A stretch of DNA of 64,000 nt from positions 8,483,753 to 8,547,752 of the forward strand of contig CATQJL010000223.1 of NCBI GenBank assembly GCA_958299035.1, read 5' to 3'. The notes beneath the pieces were generated by a model that did no database searches, was not told where the DNA came from, and worked only from the letters and a program-made list of their open reading frames with translations. This document shows, piece after piece, positions 59,926-64,000 of the stretch. Position numbers and translations under genes: made by a program. The first letter of the stretch is position 1. Each line of letters opens with the position of its first letter. This DNA is from Cylicocyclus nassatus (taxonomy: Eukaryota > Nematoda > Chromadorea > Rhabditida > Strongylidae).

Positions 59926-62435
59926 ATCTGCAAGAATCGGAAAACCCACGTTAGAGAGCGCGAAAACGGTAAGAACATGCGTTTTCCAAAGCCTTAAGAT
60001 TTGAAGGGATTTACTTCCCGCCAAAATGAGAGACTACGACTTTGGCCCTCAAATATTGTCATATATTATCGCACTCTCCAATTCATAAGGCCAACTGTAT
60101 GAAATCGCAGTTTAACATATATTTGAGTCCACCTCTGCCCCTTTTCAGGTATTTCTGTCATGTTCAAATTTATTTTTAAATCTTCCTAACAAAGTTTTTT
60201 TCCCTTATATTTGTTGTAATCGCGGACAACGAGAAAGACCGAAAGCCTTCTAACAAAACAAAGCATCTCAAACTATTTTGCTGAAAACAAGACATCTTGG
60301 ATGTTTTGCATGAAAAAGTATGTTAACCATTTTACAAACGAATCTTCCTTCACATGAAGCTTATTCGAGTTTAAAACCCAATTGTTAAACAACTTTTTTG
60401 TCGCTTGTGCATTCATCGTATTAGACATGTACGATGTAGAAAAAATGATTACTTCACATCAATTTATAAATCTCTTTATTATTTCTGTTTTCGATCACGA
60501 GTAAAAAATACCGCAGGTTGAAGCAGTCACATACTATCAAGTAACTTCAATTGTCGGAAGTCTGTACATGATCATGACTAGTTTGATTACGATGGGCTAC
60601 AAAACACGAAAGAGTCAGCTTTGCCTAGTTCAAGATATCGTAAGTCAGCAGTAACATACAGACAGCAGATGCATCAGTATGAAGCCAGGTCATTTTCTTA
60701 ATTTTGCAAAACAAGCATTATATTCCGGTTAGAATCAAAGTTTTACATACACCAAAAATCAAAAAAAGTAAACACTAAATCGTTAACAAAACGTAACCTG
60801 ACTTCAACCCTAAGCAAGCATGAAAGAGATGACTTGGACCTCAAGTACGCGAAACCAATTAACAATCACTTTACGAGCGGCATTATAATGTGGCATGAGC
60901 TTCAACAAGATTAATCGTCATCAAGCAAACCATGAGAAAACTACTGGGACAAAAAGATTGAAGAAAAATTATACCACTCTATTGAACAATGTGAACAGCA
61001 AAATAATCAAAACATGTATATTTCCATGAAATCAATGACCCGTACCGGTTTCACCGTTAATGAATATACAAGAGAAAAAATGAAACAGATAACGATGACT
61101 TTGACCTACAGTTTGAAGCGAATCTTTGTTCAGAGAAAAGTAATGAATATCAACTGGCGAGCGCTGATGAGAAATTATATCTAAAAGTGGATTTCGAACG
61201 CTAGGCAACGTGTTGCCCATTAATCATCGGTGTTGTCCTAAAAATGGATACATAAGAGATTCTTGAAAGAACAATAAGACGGTCATTAAGCAAATTGCAA
61301 AACTCATGAAAGCACATAAAGCATTTGCGAGAAAGGGAAGACTTCAAATTGCTGCATAACTGCGGCTGTGAATGACCTCTTGGTTATGCAACAGGTTAAA
61401 ACAAAGATTCTCAGGAATGTTGAAGGTGGCGACAACAGCACAACTCAACTATTAGTACATCAGGCCCACCGTATCTCTTCTGTGCAATCACATTGCGTTT
61501 TGAGGGGCGTTCGTTCACTAGCAGCTTCGTAGCCATTATATTCACAATCTCATCACCGTATTGCCGAATAAAAACGAGATCAACAGAACAACGACGAAAC
61601 CTAACAAGGTGGGTTAATCAGAGAAAACCACTCAGACATGCTGGACAAATGATGTGGCATTGCCTATGCTATTATGCATGCATTCAGTTTTTTACTAATA
61701 TCAATATTACCATGTCACAAGCAGTATACGCACCGGAACGCTCAACATCAATTTAGTCGTTGAATCACCGCTACCCTTTTTAGATCGTTGACTGTACGGA
61801 GACAAAGTGGAGTTGTTATTGTCTGTCGCGATTGTCACCTATAATCATTCTTCAGTCCTAACAAGTTCCCAGTGATCATTTTATTGCATTAAAGTTCGAC
61901 AAACTTAACATGCCGAAAGAAAACACCCCAAAATACATACCCCAGTCATTTGCCCATTTCGTGCTTGATAATGAGATGCTGTAGAACGTGAGCCTCTTCT
62001 CAGTTTATTTTGGCTTGTATGCTGCAGCCTATACCGATCATAGAACGTTTTCAAAATCATATTCGCTTAGAAATAAACTCCGATCGAAAGATGAGAGTTT
62101 TACTTCAAAAAAATGCAAATACCTCTTTATCCGTGAAGCAGTAAATGATTGTAATCATAAGGCCCTGATACATGTATGTAAACGAGGCAAGATAGGCCCA
62201 TATGGCAGGAAGGGACCATAGGTGCGATAGGGGGAGCCGGGCTCTCACCAGGTGAAGGGGGTCTCCGCTGTTTTCGACCTTCCAGGTGAAGGGGGTACGT
62301 GAGCCCGGGGGGGGGGGAGGGGGAGAGAAAAGGTAAGGGTTCCAATCGTGGTATGACGTGGTATGAAGTGCTCTAATTTGTACCTTATTTAGGTACAAAT
62401 TAAAAAAATTTTTCCAGAATTTTAATAATATAATA
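59926..62435. other. Intergenic with one possible exon
   Basis: Besides the segment at 60517-60639, only short frames are seen. A G11 run and the direct repeat ccaggtgaaggggg lie at 62250-62320. Confidence 0.4.
60517..60639 (+). CDS. Candidate internal exon with a membrane-like segment
   Basis: Bounded by acceptor (accgcag) and donor (GTAAGT). 41 codons in phase 0 contain the hydrophobic stretch VTSIVGSLYMIMTSLITMGY, then a basic TRKSQ. Partner exons were not found and no family is recognised. Confidence 0.3.
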
Positions 62436-63132
62436 TTAGGTTGAACCGGAAGTTCTTTCGCACCAAATCCAAAACATAATTTCTGAATTTTCTAACCGAT
62501 TGGACCGCTTCTATTTTAATATGAAAGAGTAGGTCATGCTCTTTATAAAGACCATCAATTGCTTACTAACGATCATCTATTGCACAGTTAGGAGCCTTAG
62601 AAGAAAATTGGCCAGAAATTGAATTTTCTAGGTAGGGTCATAAAAAATCGGAAACTTGCAACAAAAATCGGAGCAATCGGTATTGTAGGTTTCACCAGCT
62701 CTTTCTAACTGTGCAAAGTTTGCGCTGATTGTCTCTATGAAAAGTTACGATTTTCGAGCAAGCAATACAAAAGGATGATTTTGGTTTATTTTGGTATTTT
62801 TCAAAGAAATTGTAACTTTTCATAGAAATGCTCAATCGGCGCAAACTTTGCACTGTTAGAAAGAACTGGTGAAAGAACCTACAATACCGACTGCTCCGAT
62901 TTTTGTTGCAAGTTTTCGATTTTTTATGACCCTACACAGAAAATTCGAATTTTGACGAATTTTCTTCTACAGCTCCTATCTATGCAACAGATCATTAGCA
63001 AGCATATAAGAAGTCGTTATAAAGAGCATGGCTTACTCTTTCAGAATAAAATAAGAGCGTCACAATAGTCTGGAAAATTCAGAAGTTATGAATTTTTGAA
63101 TTTGGTGCGAAAAAACTTTCGGTTCAACCTAA
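62436..63132. mobile_element. Family A foldback element, copy 2
   Basis: TTAGGTTGAACCGGAAGTTC at the left is inverted at the right (aactttcggttcaacctaa); TA on both sides. Collinear with 46210-46911. 697 bases, no transposase. Confidence 0.9.
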
Positions 63133-63236
63133 TAAATCGAAAAAATTGACTTTATGAAGATCTGTGCTCCTATTTCATTGCATCGACAAAACGAAAGCAA
63201 TAAGGTATCCCAAAAGATGAACAAGTTAGGATCAAC

Positions 63237-63952
63237 TTACAATTCCTGCACGTCATCATCAACAATATCATTATCGCTAACGTCAGAGACAACAAATTCG
63301 CTGCCTGAAAGACCTTCTTCTTCTGTCAAAAAATCATCGAAGTAGAAGTAGCGTTGCATCAAAAAGCGTTCTGAGTCGAAAATGGATTTGAAACGTTCTT
63401 CTCCTCCTAAGCGCTTTCGTGTTTTTTTCCTGGCCCTCTGGTAGCACCAGGAAGTCAGCAAGTAGCTGACCAGTTTTTCATACCATCTTTTAGGATATTT
63501 CAAAAAGTCATACGATGACAGCTTGTCTGGACCACTTATAGCAATCCTTTAAATGAAGTTTTTAGATAACAATTTGTTCAGCAGAAGGTTGACAAATCTT
63601 AAGTAATTGCTTAGATGCTCCATCGTTGTACGAGTTCTGCGTTGCGTTCTGATAACAGAGTAGATAGAAAATCCCCTCTCCACCTCTGCCGTGCTAGTCG
63701 GAATGGGAATCAGCTTTGCTAGTAAGATCAGATTTTTGCGGTAAGTAATGGGGAAAGAGCCAAATCGCATATGCTTTTGCAACACGGGAAGTAGATATTG
63801 CATACTTTTTTGGATCTTGTTGAACTCTGGCTTCACCTCCTCTGGCTTACGTCTTGTTAGCTGACGAGAAAGCCGCTCAACTTCTTCTTCCAGCATCTGC
63901 GGAACAGCCAAAAAAGTATATACTATGCTGCGCGTTGGTTCTTTTTCTCAAT
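63237..63952 (-). pseudogene. hAT-family transposase, C-terminal part
   Basis: The minus-strand frame runs from about 63952 to TAA at 63237, broken only by a TAA at 63549-63551. It contains the hAT dimerisation block IPTSTAEVERGFSIYSVIRT (the conserved E-R-x-FS segment), then HLSNYLRF and, after the stop, RIAISGP and an acidic C-terminus. hAT transposases cut and paste DNA; this region mediates dimer formation and completes the RNase H-like catalytic core with its Glu. The upstream RNase H part and zinc finger would lie beyond the window end. A slip or splice near 63950 joins further coding-like sequence (63953-64000). The stop may be a null mutation in a transposon copy. Confidence 0.82.
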
Positions 63953-64000
63953 ATCATAGGTCATATTGTCACAAGGCGAGGTACTTCCAGCGGCATAAAG

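Overview
The window reads as nuclear DNA of a nematode, most likely a strongylid or other Rhabditina worm; the genus cannot be fixed from sequence alone. Evidence: split genes with short GT..AG introns (48-56 bases) beside long ones, lineage-typical secreted families (a von Willebrand A plus C-type-lectin gene and a fungal-type class 3 lipase), and a very high load of TA-flanked non-autonomous transposons. There are no prokaryotic operons, CRISPR arrays or convincing tRNA/rRNA genes.

Layout. 1-1950 holds AT-rich sequence with degenerate repeats and a possible 5' exon. 2514-7312 (+) is a vWA/C-type-lectin gene resolved into eight phase-consistent exons, with a poly(A) signal at 7343; its introns hold two or more transposon remnants. 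9960-10514 (-) is a clean three-exon 3' gene segment of unrecognised family. 12.2-31 kb is almost wholly repeat: TTAGG-ended foldback elements, MITEs, hairpins and a cluster of abutting elements at 22.5-25 kb. 32.9-35.3 kb is a decayed Penelope-like retroelement (RT with YIDD, then GIY-YIG endonuclease), flanked by a 13-base direct repeat and preceded by an inverted tail. 36.1-39.0 kb is a block duplicated at 55.2-57.8 kb; each copy starts with a foldback whose arms are arrays of CTGCAGTC-like units. 39.9-40.7 kb (-) has two weak coding candidates. 42084-47113 (-) is the class 3 lipase gene: signal peptide, nucleophile elbow, Asp/His region and C-terminal exons are visible, but one internal exon is missing from my reading, another carries a one-base frameshift, and introns are invaded by transposons. 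47.4-63.1 kb is again MITEs, foldbacks and tandem repeats. 63237 to the window end (-) is the C-terminal part of a hAT transposase with one in-frame stop.

The two recognised host genes encode predicted secreted or extracellular proteins and have no visible functional link. The rest is mostly a record of repeated transposon insertion: at least three element families occur more than once, one element is nested in another, and several lie within introns close to splice sites. All functional calls come from reading motifs by eye; no database search was run.
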